Below, one piece after another: positions 1 through 8,660 of a stretch of DNA of 64,000 nucleotides. The stretch is from positions 11,322-75,321 of the forward strand of contig JAVBLE010000053.1 in NCBI GenBank assembly GCA_031553685.1, written 5' to 3'. The notes beneath the pieces are model-generated. The model had not been told where the DNA came from. It worked only from the letters and a program-made list of their open reading frames with translations, and ran no database searches. This DNA comes from JAFGVL01 sp031553685. GTDB taxonomy: Bacteria; Bacteroidota; Bacteroidia; Bacteroidales; Paludibacteraceae. Numbering within the stretch: the first letter of the stretch is position 1; each line of letters starts with the position of its first letter. Position numbers and translations under genes: made by a program.

Positions 1-1297
1 AGGTCCGTGTGAAGGTTTGCAAACAAGCGAAGATTACCGGAAAACAATCAACGAAATTCGCGAAATGGCAAAGGGAAATATACAGGCTCTTTGCCATAAT
101 TTATGGAATGAAATGATTGCGTTTTCGAACGAACGGAAATATGAAGAAGCGCAAAAGGTAAAGGAAAAATATGAAATGATTGAGCGATACAGGTCGAGAT
201 CAATCATCGTAAGCCAGACTTTGAACAATATTGATGTATTTTCGTACGACGAACAGGAGAATTCGGCTTATATCAACATACTGCATGTTGTAAACGGCTG
301 TGTAGTACAGGGGTTAACTATCGAATACCGGAAACGGCTTGACGAATCGAGGAGAGAATTGCTCGGATTTGCCATTTTCGAACTGCGCGAACGCCTTCAG
401 AGCAAAGCAAAAGAAATGATTGTCCCCTTTTTGCCCGATTTAAAATTGAATGGGGTAACTTTTACCATTCCAAAACTGGGCGATAAGAAAAAATTGCTCG
501 ATTTGTCGAAACAAAATGTGCAGCAATACAAATTTGATAAATTAAAACAAACCGAAAAACTAAACATTGACCAACGGGCTACCCGCATCCTGTCGGCATT
601 ACAAAATAAATTGAAACTGGAAAAACTGCCGATGCACATCGAATGTTTCGACAACTCAAATATACAAGGATCGGATGCTGTGGCAGCTTGTGTGGTTTAC
701 AAAAAAGCCAAACCGGCCACGCGAGAATACCGGCATTACAACATAAAAACAGTAATAGGTCCCGACGACTATGCGTCGATGAAAGAAGTGGTGTCGCGCC
801 GGTACACGCGCCTGCTCGAAGAAGCCTCTCCCCTACCCGACTTGATTATTGCCGATGGCGGCGCAGGCCAGATGGAAATGATCCGGCAAGCATTGGAAGA
901 ACTTGATCTGAAAATTCCGATTGCCGGACTTGCCAAAAATAAGCAACATAGAACAAACGAACTGCTTTTCGGATTTCCACCAAAAGCTATCGGAATGAAA
1001 GCGACCGACGAACTTTACAAATTTTTAGCCCGCATGCAAGATGAAGTTCATCGCGTGGCAATTACTTTCCACAAGCTCAAAAGAAGCAAAGGGCAAATAA
1101 CTTCTGAACTCGACACGGTGAAGGGAATCGGTACAAAAACAAAACAAGAACTGCTTACGCACTTTAAAAGTGTAGAACGAATTAAAAAAGCACCTGAAAA
1201 TGAACTCGCAAAAGTGGTTGGAAATAAAAGAGCTTCAATAATTTATGCCCATTTCAACGGAGATTTAAGTGCTTCAGAATTGCTCAAAAAATTTTAG
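1..1297 (+). CDS. uvrC: UvrABC excinuclease subunit C, 3' part
   Basis: UvrC makes the dual incisions in nucleotide excision repair after UvrB hands over the damaged DNA. The window cuts the 5' end; reading from base 2 gives GPCEGLQTSEDY, so the frame is open to the edge and about 430 residues remain of the usual ~600. Missing is the N-terminal GIY-YIG domain. Present in order are a UVR/UvrB-contact helix pair (NERKYEEAQKVKEKYEMI), the RNase H-like 3'-5' incision domain (FDNSNIQGSDAVA, then LIIADGGAGQ and GLAKNKQHR) and a C-terminal HhH2 pair (LDTVKGIGTKTKQELL). A TTG at 17 is an internal codon, not the start. Identification is firm. Confidence 0.97.
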   Translation, partial: GPCEGLQTSEDYRKTINEIREMAKGNIQALCHNLWNEMIAFSNERKYEEAQKVKEKYEMIERYRSRSIIVSQTLNNIDVFSYDEQENSAYINILHVVNGCVVQGLTIEYRKRLDESRRELLGFAIFELRERLQSKAKEMIVPFLPDLKLNGVTFTIPKLGDKKKLLDLSKQNVQQYKFDKLKQTEKLNIDQRATRILSALQNKLKLEKLPMHIECFDNSNIQGSDAVAACVVYKKAKPATREYRHYNIKTVIGPDDYASMKEVVSRRYTRLLEEASPLPDLIIADGGAGQMEMIRQALEELDLKIPIAGLAKNKQHRTNELLFGFPPKAIGMKATDELYKFLARMQDEVHRVAITFHKLKRSKGQITSELDTVKGIGTKTKQELLTHFKSVERIKKAPENELAKVVGNKRASIIYAHFNGDLSASELLKKF

Positions 1298-1377
1298 TCG
1301 TGCCATAGGCTTCAAATTTTCAATTCTGAGCAAGCAAAACATATTGTTTTAAAATAAATTTTCGACTAAAAATTTTT

Positions 1378-1385
1378 TATCTTTG
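1378..1385 (+). promoter_or_regulatory. Bacteroidota -7 element TATCTTTG
   Basis: This exact TAnnTTTG match ends 27 bases before the ATG at 1413. It overlaps a possible TTG start at 1383, which argues that translation begins at 1413 instead. No clear -33 box was found. Confidence 0.6.
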
Positions 1386-1412
1386 CTAAAACAAAATCTA
1401 AAAGCAAAATTT

Positions 1413-2012
1413 ATGCGAACATTTTTAGAAGCATTAGCAAATCGACGAAGTTGTTATTCGATAACCAACACCTCACCTGTTTCGAATGAAGAGATTGAAG
1501 AAATCCTCGAAAATGTACTGAAAAATGTTCCTTCCGCATTCAACTCGCAAACAACACGAATTGTTCTCTTACTTGGCGAAAATCACACCAAACTTTGGGA
1601 AATAGTAAAATCGACCCTAAAGAAACTGGTGCCCGAAAAAGATTTTTCCCATACAGAAAACAAAATCAACAACTCGTTTGCCTGCGGATATGGAACAGTT
1701 TTATTTTTCGAAGATAAATCGGTGGTGAAAAATCTGCAAAAAGCATTTCCAACTTATGCCGAAAAATTTCCGGTTTGGTCGCAACACACAGCAGCCATGC
1801 ATCAGTTAAGTGTGTGGACAATGCTCGAAGATGCCGGACTGGGCGCCTCACTTCAACACTATAATCCAATAATCGATAACGAGGTAAAGCACTGCTGGAA
1901 CTTGAATTTGAACTGGGAATTGACGGCTCAAATGCCTTTCGGAACACCCATATCTCGTCCGGGCGAAAAAGAATTTAAGCCGATGAATGAACGGTTTTTT
2001 GTTTTCAAATAG
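1413..2012 (+). CDS. Nitroreductase family protein
   Basis: A 199-residue FMN-dependent nitroreductase-like protein, probably cytosolic. It opens with FLEALANRRSCYSI, matching the 'RRS' phosphate-binding start of the family, and has SAFNSQTTRIVLLLG, WSQHTAAMHQLSVWTMLEDAGLGASLQHY and a C-terminal PFGTPISRPGEKEF. These fit the short Frm2/HBN1-type nitroreductases, which act on small electrophilic or lipid-derived substrates. The ATG at 1413 is preferred because a -7 promoter element covers the upstream TTG. The gene stands 40 bp before the MazG-like gene on the same strand and may be co-transcribed with it. The substrate cannot be read from sequence. Confidence 0.85.
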   Translation: MRTFLEALANRRSCYSITNTSPVSNEEIEEILENVLKNVPSAFNSQTTRIVLLLGENHTKLWEIVKSTLKKLVPEKDFSHTENKINNSFACGYGTVLFFEDKSVVKNLQKAFPTYAEKFPVWSQHTAAMHQLSVWTMLEDAGLGASLQHYNPIIDNEVKHCWNLNLNWELTAQMPFGTPISRPGEKEFKPMNERFFVFK

Positions 2013-2051
2013 GCTACCGCCGCATTTCATCCAAAAACATTAGAAGCTAAT

Positions 2052-2381
2052 ATGACCATACAAGAAGCTCAAAACCAAGTAGATGATTGGATAAAACAAT
2101 ACGGTGTGCGTTATTTTTCGGAACTGACAAATATGGCCTTACTCACAGAAGAAGTGGGTGAAGTAGCTCGTATCATTGCCCGAAAATATGGCGAACAAAC
2201 GCCGAAAAAAACTGAAAAAGAACCGGATTTAGCCGATGAAATGGCGGATGTTTTGTTTGTACTCATCTGTCTTGCCAATCAAACCGGGATCAATTTGACA
2301 GATGCTTTCGAAAAAAATATTCAAAAAAAAATAACCAGAGATAAAGATAGACATGTAAATAATTCAAAATTAATGTGTTAG
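2052..2381 (+). CDS. MazG-like nucleotide pyrophosphohydrolase
   Basis: A 109-residue all-alpha NTP pyrophosphohydrolase of the MazG/dUTPase-like superfamily, which hydrolyses NTPs to NMP and PPi and cleans the nucleotide pool. The metal-binding signature is visible as LLTEEVGEVAR (EExxE) followed by DLADEMADVLFVLICLA (ExxD). It has a single domain, about half the length of E. coli MazG. Its stop codon lies 2 bases before the deoC start, so the two are almost certainly translated from one transcript; both belong to nucleotide salvage and housekeeping. Confidence 0.9.
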   Translation: MTIQEAQNQVDDWIKQYGVRYFSELTNMALLTEEVGEVARIIARKYGEQTPKKTEKEPDLADEMADVLFVLICLANQTGINLTDAFEKNIQKKITRDKDRHVNNSKLMC

Positions 2382-2383
2382 AA

Positions 2384-3259
2384 ATGGAAACTGTAGAAAA
2401 ACTTTTTAAAAAATATCCGTTTAAGCTCAGCGATGCGGAAATTACATACGATTTGGGCAAATTGAAAGAAGAAGCCAAATCGAATATGAATAAAGATGTT
2501 TATAAACAATGCTTTAGCTGTATTGATTTGACTTCGCTCAATCATACCGACACAGTGGAAGGCATTGAAAAAATGATGAGCCGGGTAAACAAATTCCCGC
2601 AGTACTTTCCCGAAATGCCACAGGTTGGAGCTGTTTGCATATATCCAAGCATGGTAGAAACCGCCCAAAAAACACTGACCCAAAAGATAGGAATTGCCGC
2701 AGTATCCGCAGGATTTCCATCGTCGCAAACATTTTTGGAAGTAAAAATTGCCGAAACAGCTATGTGTGTGCTCGAAGGCGCAAGCGAAATTGACATTGTA
2801 ATTTCGGTCGGAAAATTCCTTTCGGGCGATTATGAAGCTGTTGCCGAAGAAATTAGCGAAATAAAATCGGCTTGCCGCAACTCACACCTGAAAGTAATAC
2901 TCGAAAGTGGAAGCTTGAAGACGGCTGAAAATATTTACAAAGCCTCTATCCTGTCCATGGATGCCGGTGGCGATTTTATCAAAACTTCGACCGGAAAAAC
3001 CGAACCTGCCGCCACACCCGAAGCTGCTTATGTAATGTGCAAAGCCATTTATGATTATTATCAGATGACAGGCAAAAAAATCGGCTTCAAGCCAGCCGGC
3101 GGAATTGTTACTGTGGAAGAGGCGGTACTTTATTATACCATTGTAAAAGAAGTGCTTGGCGACGAATGGCTCACCAATGAATTGTTCCGCATTGGCGCCA
3201 GCCGGTTGGCAAATAATTTGCTGACAGCTATTTATGATAAGGAAACGAAATATTTTTAA
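2384..3259 (+). CDS. deoC: Deoxyribose-phosphate aldolase
   Basis: DeoC cleaves 2-deoxyribose-5-phosphate into glyceraldehyde-3-phosphate and acetaldehyde by Schiff-base chemistry, the last step of deoxynucleoside breakdown. The catalytic lysine is in GGDFIKTSTGK, and the second conserved lysine stretch is KIGFKPAGGI. At 291 residues it matches the longer DeoC form of Bacteroidota and E. coli. The frame extends upstream to a GTG at 2375, but that codon overlaps the end of the MazG-like gene; the ATG at 2384 begins directly after that stop and is preferred. It is followed by a restriction-modification pair that looks inserted between deoC and nadA. Confidence 0.95.
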   Translation: METVEKLFKKYPFKLSDAEITYDLGKLKEEAKSNMNKDVYKQCFSCIDLTSLNHTDTVEGIEKMMSRVNKFPQYFPEMPQVGAVCIYPSMVETAQKTLTQKIGIAAVSAGFPSSQTFLEVKIAETAMCVLEGASEIDIVISVGKFLSGDYEAVAEEISEIKSACRNSHLKVILESGSLKTAENIYKASILSMDAGGDFIKTSTGKTEPAATPEAAYVMCKAIYDYYQMTGKKIGFKPAGGIVTVEEAVLYYTIVKEVLGDEWLTNELFRIGASRLANNLLTAIYDKETKYF

Positions 3260-3299
3260 TCAAAATATATTTTAATACACATAGAATTTTTCACCCAAA

Positions 3300-4502
3300 A
3301 TGGAGACTTTTGTATCTGAACCTATAGAAACTTATAGTCAAGTAGATCTTGGCTTAACCAACTATGTGCATACAAAAAAACTCTCGCCGATCTTAAAATG
3401 GGCTGGTGGAAAGGAACAAGAATTAAAATACATACTTCCAAATTTGCCTCCTACAAAATTTACCGATTACTACGAACCTTTTGTGGGAGGCGGATCTGTT
3501 TATACGGCAATACAAGCAAATAAATATTACATTAATGATAAATCTGACGAATTAATTACATTATATCGTAGTTTTACAAACAGCGACAGGCAATTATTTT
3601 TTGAAGCTCTTGATGAAATAATCCATAATTGGGATTTATTGACTATTGTAATTCAAAAAAATTCGGATTTCTTTGTCTCGACCTATAAAAATTATTCGAC
3701 AGACAAAATTGATGATAACAAACTGAAAGATATTCTGTTCGAGTTTATTTTGACTCATTCAGAACAATTTAATGGAATGTTTTCAAGTATTTTCAATTTC
3801 AACATTGAAAACTTTATTAAAGAAATCAAAATTAACCTCATTCGTAAAATAAAACGAATGAAAGAACTGGAAAAGCAAAAAGCATTGTTACCGGATAATG
3901 ATATTACAGATAATATCGAAACTGCCTTAAAAAGTGCTTTTTATATGCATTTTAGACATATTTATAACAATACGAAAAAGTATAAAATCAATAACGCCTT
4001 CAAGTCAGCCGTTTTTTTGTTTATCCGCAATTTTGCATATAGTGGAATGTTTCGCTATAATACGAAAGGGGAATTTAATGTCCCGTATGGCGGCATAGCT
4101 TACAACAGAAAAAATTTTCAGAAAAAAGTAGATTATTTGAAAACAAAAGAACTAAAATTTTTACTTGACAATACTATAATTGAAAACGAAGATTTTGAGG
4201 TTTTTTTTGAAAAACATTCACCTCAAAAAAATGATTTTATTTTCCTCGATCCGCCTTACGACAGTGAATTCAGTACTTATGCAAAAAATGAATTTACAAG
4301 AAAAGACCAGGAAAGATTAGCAAATTATTTAATAAAAAAATGCAAAGCCAAGTGGATGATGATTATTAAAAATACTGATTTCATCTTTGATTTATATAAT
4401 AATAAGGGTTTAAACATTCAATCTTTCGAAAAAACTTACCTCGTTAGTTTCATGAATCGTAATGATAAGAATGTTGAACACTTACTAATAACAAATTACT
4501 AA
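3300..4502 (+). CDS. Dam-type N6-adenine DNA methyltransferase (D12 class)
   Basis: Transfers a methyl group from SAM to adenine N6 in a short recognition site, protecting host DNA from the partner nuclease. Visible motifs are LKWAGGK (residues 32-38), the SAM-binding YYEPFVGGGSVY (57-68), INDKSDELITLYR (acidic ribose-contact motif) and the catalytic FLDPPYDSEF with DPPY at 317-320. The long insert between about 100 and 235, where target recognition lies, makes it larger (400 aa) than orphan Dam (~280). The HNH gene begins 2 bases downstream. The codons are more AT-rich than those of flanking deoC and nadA, which fits horizontal transfer. GATC specificity is inferred from family only. Confidence 0.92.
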   Translation: METFVSEPIETYSQVDLGLTNYVHTKKLSPILKWAGGKEQELKYILPNLPPTKFTDYYEPFVGGGSVYTAIQANKYYINDKSDELITLYRSFTNSDRQLFFEALDEIIHNWDLLTIVIQKNSDFFVSTYKNYSTDKIDDNKLKDILFEFILTHSEQFNGMFSSIFNFNIENFIKEIKINLIRKIKRMKELEKQKALLPDNDITDNIETALKSAFYMHFRHIYNNTKKYKINNAFKSAVFLFIRNFAYSGMFRYNTKGEFNVPYGGIAYNRKNFQKKVDYLKTKELKFLLDNTIIENEDFEVFFEKHSPQKNDFIFLDPPYDSEFSTYAKNEFTRKDQERLANYLIKKCKAKWMMIIKNTDFIFDLYNNKGLNIQSFEKTYLVSFMNRNDKNVEHLLITNY

Positions 4503-4504
4503 AC

Positions 4505-5287
4505 ATGGATAAACGAATTACTGAAACAGAGCTAATCTTGCCTTCTTTGTATTTAATGAGTTTAAACGAAGGACACATTACCACCAGCGAACTCATACAA
4601 AAATTAAGAGATATAATGAAGCCTTCCGGAGAAGATTTACAAATTCTATCAGGTAGAGGAGATGACAAGTTTTCGCAAAAAGTAAGAAATTTAAAAGCAC
4701 ACAATACATTCGAAAGATTTGGATATGCACAATATGATAAAGAAAAAGCAAGAAATAGTTATGTAGAAATTACTACTGAAGGAAAGCAACATTTGGAAAC
4801 AAACAAAGACATTTTACAATATTTACTCGTCAACGATTTTGATTACACAGATTTGACAGAAAATCTGCGAAAAATAGAAGCCAACGAAAACAAGAAAAAA
4901 ATTGAGGTTTTTGATGAAAACATAATTATTCAAGAAGGTACAAAAAAGGTCGCAGAAGTTTCTACTTATGAGAGATCTTCTTTACTGCGCAATTATGCTA
5001 TTAAATATTTTACCAAAAATGATAAAATAAATTGTCAATGCTGTTCTTTCAATTTTTCAGATTTTTATGGAGAAGCTTTTGGAAAGGGTTTTATAGAAAT
5101 TCATCACACAAAACCGATTTTCAAATATGAAAATGACGATATGGAAAATACTCTCAAACAAGCTGTTACAAATTTAATACCCGTTTGTTCCAATTGTCAT
5201 AGAATGATACACAGAAATTGGAACAAACCGGTTGAAATACAAATTCTAATAGACAATATAAATTCAAATGGAGTATTTAAAAGATAA
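4505..5287 (+). CDS. HNH endonuclease, probable restriction partner of the methyltransferase
   Basis: A 260-residue two-part protein. The N-terminal ~100 residues (LILPSLYLMSLNEGHITTSEL, then YVEITTEGKQHL) look like a winged helix of the Mrr-N type seen in restriction proteins. The C-terminal HNH domain carries zinc-type cysteines (CQCC at 177-180, CSNC at 228-231), the HH pair in FIEIHHTKP (200-201), the Asn in NLIPVC (223) and a final His in HRMIHR. It begins 2 bases after the methyltransferase, and a strong terminator follows it. The context makes it the cleaving half of a type II restriction-modification system. Whether it cuts unmethylated or modified sites cannot be told from sequence. 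Confidence 0.85.
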   Translation: MDKRITETELILPSLYLMSLNEGHITTSELIQKLRDIMKPSGEDLQILSGRGDDKFSQKVRNLKAHNTFERFGYAQYDKEKARNSYVEITTEGKQHLETNKDILQYLLVNDFDYTDLTENLRKIEANENKKKIEVFDENIIIQEGTKKVAEVSTYERSSLLRNYAIKYFTKNDKINCQCCSFNFSDFYGEAFGKGFIEIHHTKPIFKYENDDMENTLKQAVTNLIPVCSNCHRMIHRNWNKPVEIQILIDNINSNGVFKR

Positions 5288-5288
5288 T

Positions 5289-5320
5289 ACCGTGAAACAA
5301 AATTCACGGTTTTTTGTTTT
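5289..5320 (+). terminator. Rho-independent terminator after the HNH gene
   Basis: A perfect 8-bp stem (ACCGTGAA at 5289-5296 with TTCACGGT at 5303-5310) is followed at once by TTTTTGTTTT. It ends the methyltransferase/HNH transcript. Confidence 0.9.
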
Positions 5321-5725
5321 AAAACAATAGAATAATTTGTTGATAGTTTTTTGATAGAAAGAGAAAAATTCTGAAAACTATTTTTGCAGATTTCAACGGC
5401 GTATTTTTATAGTTGGAAATTTGAAAACACCAAAAAAGTTAGCCTCTTTTTTTCAGAAAAGTTTTCAGTATGGTTTTTCAACTTTATCAAAAATTCATTG
5501 CACAAAACTTACTAACTTTGTACAGAATTAACAACATGTTGATAAAAAACAAAAGGAACTAATTTTCAATCTTTTCATCGAAATATTCGTGTTGATTATT
5601 TCCCTTTTTAGTCTGAAAAATGATATTTCCAAATAAAACCGGAAAAAGTTATTCGTATTATCAACAGGCTATCATAATCAGTATTTAGATTTTTAAATTT
5701 TCTATTTTTTCTATTTAATAATAAT
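5321..5725. other. AT-rich intergenic region with DnaA-box-like motifs and a promoter
   Basis: No gene was found in these 405 bases. TGTTGATAA occurs at 5537-5545 and its complement TTATCAACA at 5658-5666; near-copies lie at 5337-5346 (TTGTTGATAG) and about 5590 (TGTTGATTA). TTATCAACA is one base from the DnaA-box consensus TTATNCACA. A -7 element TAACTTTG at 5513-5520 and another TATTTTTG at about 5380-5387 could drive nadA. A small palindrome CAACATGTTG lies near 5532. Confidence 0.4.
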
Positions 5726-6700
5726 ATGAACTCGGATTTGTTGAAAAACGGTTTTGTAGATATACCGATATCAAAAAATATTGATTTATCCGCAGAAATC
5801 CGTAAACTTTGTAAGGAAAAAAATGCTGTGATCATGGCTCATTATTATCAGCCAAATGATATTCAAGATATTGCCGACCATATTGGCGACAGTTTAGCAT
5901 TGGCACAATGGGCAAAAAATACGGATGCCGATATTATTGTGTTGTGTGGTGTGCATTTTATGGGCGAAACGGCTAAAATTCTTTCTCCTCATAAAAAAGT
6001 ATTAATACCCGATTTGAACGCCGGTTGTTCGCTTGCCGATAGTTGCCCGGCAGATAAATTTGAGGAATTTGTAAAAGCCTATCCCGATCATACGGTTATT
6101 TCGTATGTAAACACAACCGCTGCGGTGAAGGCACTAACCGATGTGGTAGTAACTTCGACTAACGCGAAGAAAATTGTCGATCAATTTCCACAAGATGCTA
6201 AATTGATTTTTGGTCCTGATCGTAATTTGGGCAATTATATCAACAGTATTACAGGGCGTGATATGTTGCTTTGGGATGGCGCTTGCCATGTACACGAACA
6301 GTTTTCGCTCGAAAAAATATTGGAACTGAAAAAACAACATCCTGAAGCTTTGATTTTGGCTCATCCCGAATGTAAAAAGCCTATCCTGATGATTGCCGAT
6401 CATATTGGAAGTACGCAATCATTACTGAATTATACCGTTTCATCGGATAAAACGCAGTTTATTGTAGTTACCGAAAGCGGCATTATTCACGAAATGCGCA
6501 AAAAGAGCCCCAATAAAGAGTTTATTCCGGCTCCACCTATCGACAGCTCGTGTGGATGCAACGAATGTAATTTTATGCGGTTAAATACGCTCGAAAAGCT
6601 ATATAATTGCTTGAAGTATGAACAGCCTGAAATAACAATAGATGAAAATCTTCGATTAAAAGCGGAGAAATCTATTTTAAGAATGTTGGAAATGAGTTAA
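5726..6700 (+). CDS. nadA: Quinolinate synthase A
   Basis: NadA condenses iminoaspartate with dihydroxyacetone phosphate to quinolinate in NAD synthesis, using an oxygen-sensitive 4Fe-4S cluster. The three expected cluster regions are visible: LCGVHFMGET (Cys74), WDGACHVHE (Cys187) and SSCGCNECNFM (Cys276/278/281). Also present are MAHYYQ near residue 38 and LAHPECKKP near 211. The length of 324 residues is normal for the family. No nadB or nadC is in the window. It is monocistronic as far as can be seen, read from an AT-rich upstream region. Confidence 0.96.
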   Translation: MNSDLLKNGFVDIPISKNIDLSAEIRKLCKEKNAVIMAHYYQPNDIQDIADHIGDSLALAQWAKNTDADIIVLCGVHFMGETAKILSPHKKVLIPDLNAGCSLADSCPADKFEEFVKAYPDHTVISYVNTTAAVKALTDVVVTSTNAKKIVDQFPQDAKLIFGPDRNLGNYINSITGRDMLLWDGACHVHEQFSLEKILELKKQHPEALILAHPECKKPILMIADHIGSTQSLLNYTVSSDKTQFIVVTESGIIHEMRKKSPNKEFIPAPPIDSSCGCNECNFMRLNTLEKLYNCLKYEQPEITIDENLRLKAEKSILRMLEMS

Positions 6701-6827
6701 TAAACAGACAAAAGAATAAAAATTTTAGAGTAAAGACAAAATAAATTTAAAATAGGAGCAAGAAAAGTCTGTATAAATTATAAATTATTATTTTATAATA
6801 ATTATCTTTACATAAAATTTATATTTT

Positions 6828-7958
6828 ATGCAACAGCAAATTAATCCATTTGTAACAAGCGGATATGTTTCGGCAGAATATTTTTGCGACAGAGAAAATG
6901 AAACCACACAATTATTGTCTGAAATAAAAAATGGTAATAATTTGGCGTTGATTTCTACCCGCCGTATGGGCAAAACCGGATTGATACAACATTGTTTTCA
7001 TCAACCGGATATACAAAAAAACTACTACACTTTTTTTGTTGATATCTATGCTTCAAAATCTTTGCGCGACTTTGTTCTTTCGCTTAGTAAAGTGATTTTA
7101 GAAAGCCTAAAACCTTTTGGCAAAAAGGCTTTGGAAAGCTTTTGGCTGACAGTAAAATCCCTTCAATCAAGTATTTCGTTTGATGTTTCGGGCAATCCGT
7201 CGTTTAATGTCGGACTGGGCGATATTCAATCGTCGGAAACTACTTTGGACGAGATATTTTCGTATTTATCCAAAGCAAATAAACCTTGCCTTGTGGCTAT
7301 CGACGAATTTCAACAGATAGCCCAATATGCAGAAAAAAATGTGGAAGCCATACTTCGTTCTTATATTCAACATTGCACCAATGCAAAATTTATTTTTGCC
7401 GGCAGTCAGCGACATGTTATGGGAAATATGTTTTTAAGCCCTTCCCGACCATTTTATCAAAGTGTTTCGATGATGCACTTGGAGGCTATTCCTTTCGATG
7501 AATACGATACTTTTGCTACGCGTCATTTCAATTTGGCACAAAAGCAAATTACATCCGGTACCATAAAAATTATTTATACTAAATTTGAAGGAATTACCTG
7601 GTATATGCAAAAAATTCTGAATGAGCTTTATGCAAATACTCCGGAAGGAAAAACATGTGATGAAAAAATGTTGGATGATGCTGTCCGGAAAATTGTAGAT
7701 TCATATAAATATGTGTATCAGGAAACGCTTTTTCGCCTGCCCGAAAAACAAAAGGAATTGCTAATAGCCATAACCAAAGAAGGAAAAGCAAAATCTTTGA
7801 CTTCGAGTCAATTTGTGCAAAAGTATAAATTAAGTTCATCCAGTTCTGTACAGGCAGCATTGAAAGGTTTGTTGGAAAAAGATTTTATTACCGTCGAAAA
7901 AGATGAATATCAGATATATGATAAGTTTTTAGGCATTTTTTTACAAGAAAATTATTGA
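6828..7958 (+). CDS. AAA ATPase (ATPase_2-like)
   Basis: A 376-residue P-loop ATPase of the archaeal-ATPase type common in Bacteroidota. Residues 1-40 (INPFVTSGYVSAEYFCDRE) resemble the family's leading DREnE segment. The P-loop is STRRMGKTGLI, lacking the usual first glycine as in many relatives; Walker B is CLVAIDEFQQI; a sensor-like IFAGSQRHVM follows. The C-terminal ~90 residues look like a winged helix. No membrane segment is seen. Its role is unknown. An AT-only hairpin (AATTATTA 6783-6790 with TAATAATT 6796-6803) and a TATCTTTA near-match to the -7 element lie upstream. Its stop is 3 bases before rdgB, so the two are likely co-transcribed. Confidence 0.8.
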   Translation: MQQQINPFVTSGYVSAEYFCDRENETTQLLSEIKNGNNLALISTRRMGKTGLIQHCFHQPDIQKNYYTFFVDIYASKSLRDFVLSLSKVILESLKPFGKKALESFWLTVKSLQSSISFDVSGNPSFNVGLGDIQSSETTLDEIFSYLSKANKPCLVAIDEFQQIAQYAEKNVEAILRSYIQHCTNAKFIFAGSQRHVMGNMFLSPSRPFYQSVSMMHLEAIPFDEYDTFATRHFNLAQKQITSGTIKIIYTKFEGITWYMQKILNELYANTPEGKTCDEKMLDDAVRKIVDSYKYVYQETLFRLPEKQKELLIAITKEGKAKSLTSSQFVQKYKLSSSSSVQAALKGLLEKDFITVEKDEYQIYDKFLGIFLQENY

Positions 7959-7961
7959 TAA

Positions 7962-8540
7962 ATGACACAAAAAGAAATCGTTTTTGCTACGAATAATGCG
8001 CATAAATTGCACGAAGTAGCTACACTGTTAGGAGAAGATTATAAAGTATTAGGATTAAAAGATATTGGCTGTACCGAAGATATCCCCGAAACAGCCGAAA
8101 CTTTGGAAGGAAATGCACTGATTAAAGCACAATATGTATTCGATAAATACGGGAAAAATTGCTTCTCGGATGATACCGGTTTGGAGGTAGAGGCGTTGAA
8201 TAATGAGCCGGGCGTACATTCGGCACGCTATGCGGGCGAAGATAAAGATGCCAATGCCAACATGAATAAATTACTCGAAAAACTACAAGATAAAGAAAAC
8301 CGAAAAGCACGGTTTCGTACGGTGATTGCGCTAATAATTGACGGAAGAGAAACGCTTTTCAACGGCGAAGTTCGAGGGCAAATTATTAAAGAAAAACGCG
8401 GCGGAGAAGGGTTTGGTTATGACCCAATCTTTATGCCCGAAGGCTACACACAAACCTTTGCTGAACTGTCATTGAGCGAAAAAAATAAAATTAGTCATCG
8501 TGCTTTGGCTGTGCAACAACTGATTTCGTATTTGAAGTGA
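7962..8540 (+). CDS. rdgB: RdgB/HAM1 non-canonical purine NTP pyrophosphatase
   Basis: Hydrolyses dITP, ITP and XTP to monophosphates, keeping deaminated purines out of DNA and RNA. At 192 residues it is full length. Family motifs are FATNNAHKLHEV at the N-terminus, SDDTGLEVEALNNEPGVHSARYAG in the middle, and GEGFGYDPIF with SLSEKNKISHRALA at the C-terminus. It begins 3 bases after the ATPase gene. Identification is firm, although the link to the ATPase may be only transcriptional. Confidence 0.95.
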   Translation: MTQKEIVFATNNAHKLHEVATLLGEDYKVLGLKDIGCTEDIPETAETLEGNALIKAQYVFDKYGKNCFSDDTGLEVEALNNEPGVHSARYAGEDKDANANMNKLLEKLQDKENRKARFRTVIALIIDGRETLFNGEVRGQIIKEKRGGEGFGYDPIFMPEGYTQTFAELSLSEKNKISHRALAVQQLISYLK

Positions 8541-8660
8541 TTATTAAAAAAATAATCAAACAGATAATTAATTTTATTAATACATTTGTAATTCAAACAA
8601 TAAAAAATTATTTGCCTATGAAATAAGCGTAAATTATACGCACATTTTGAAAAATAATAG

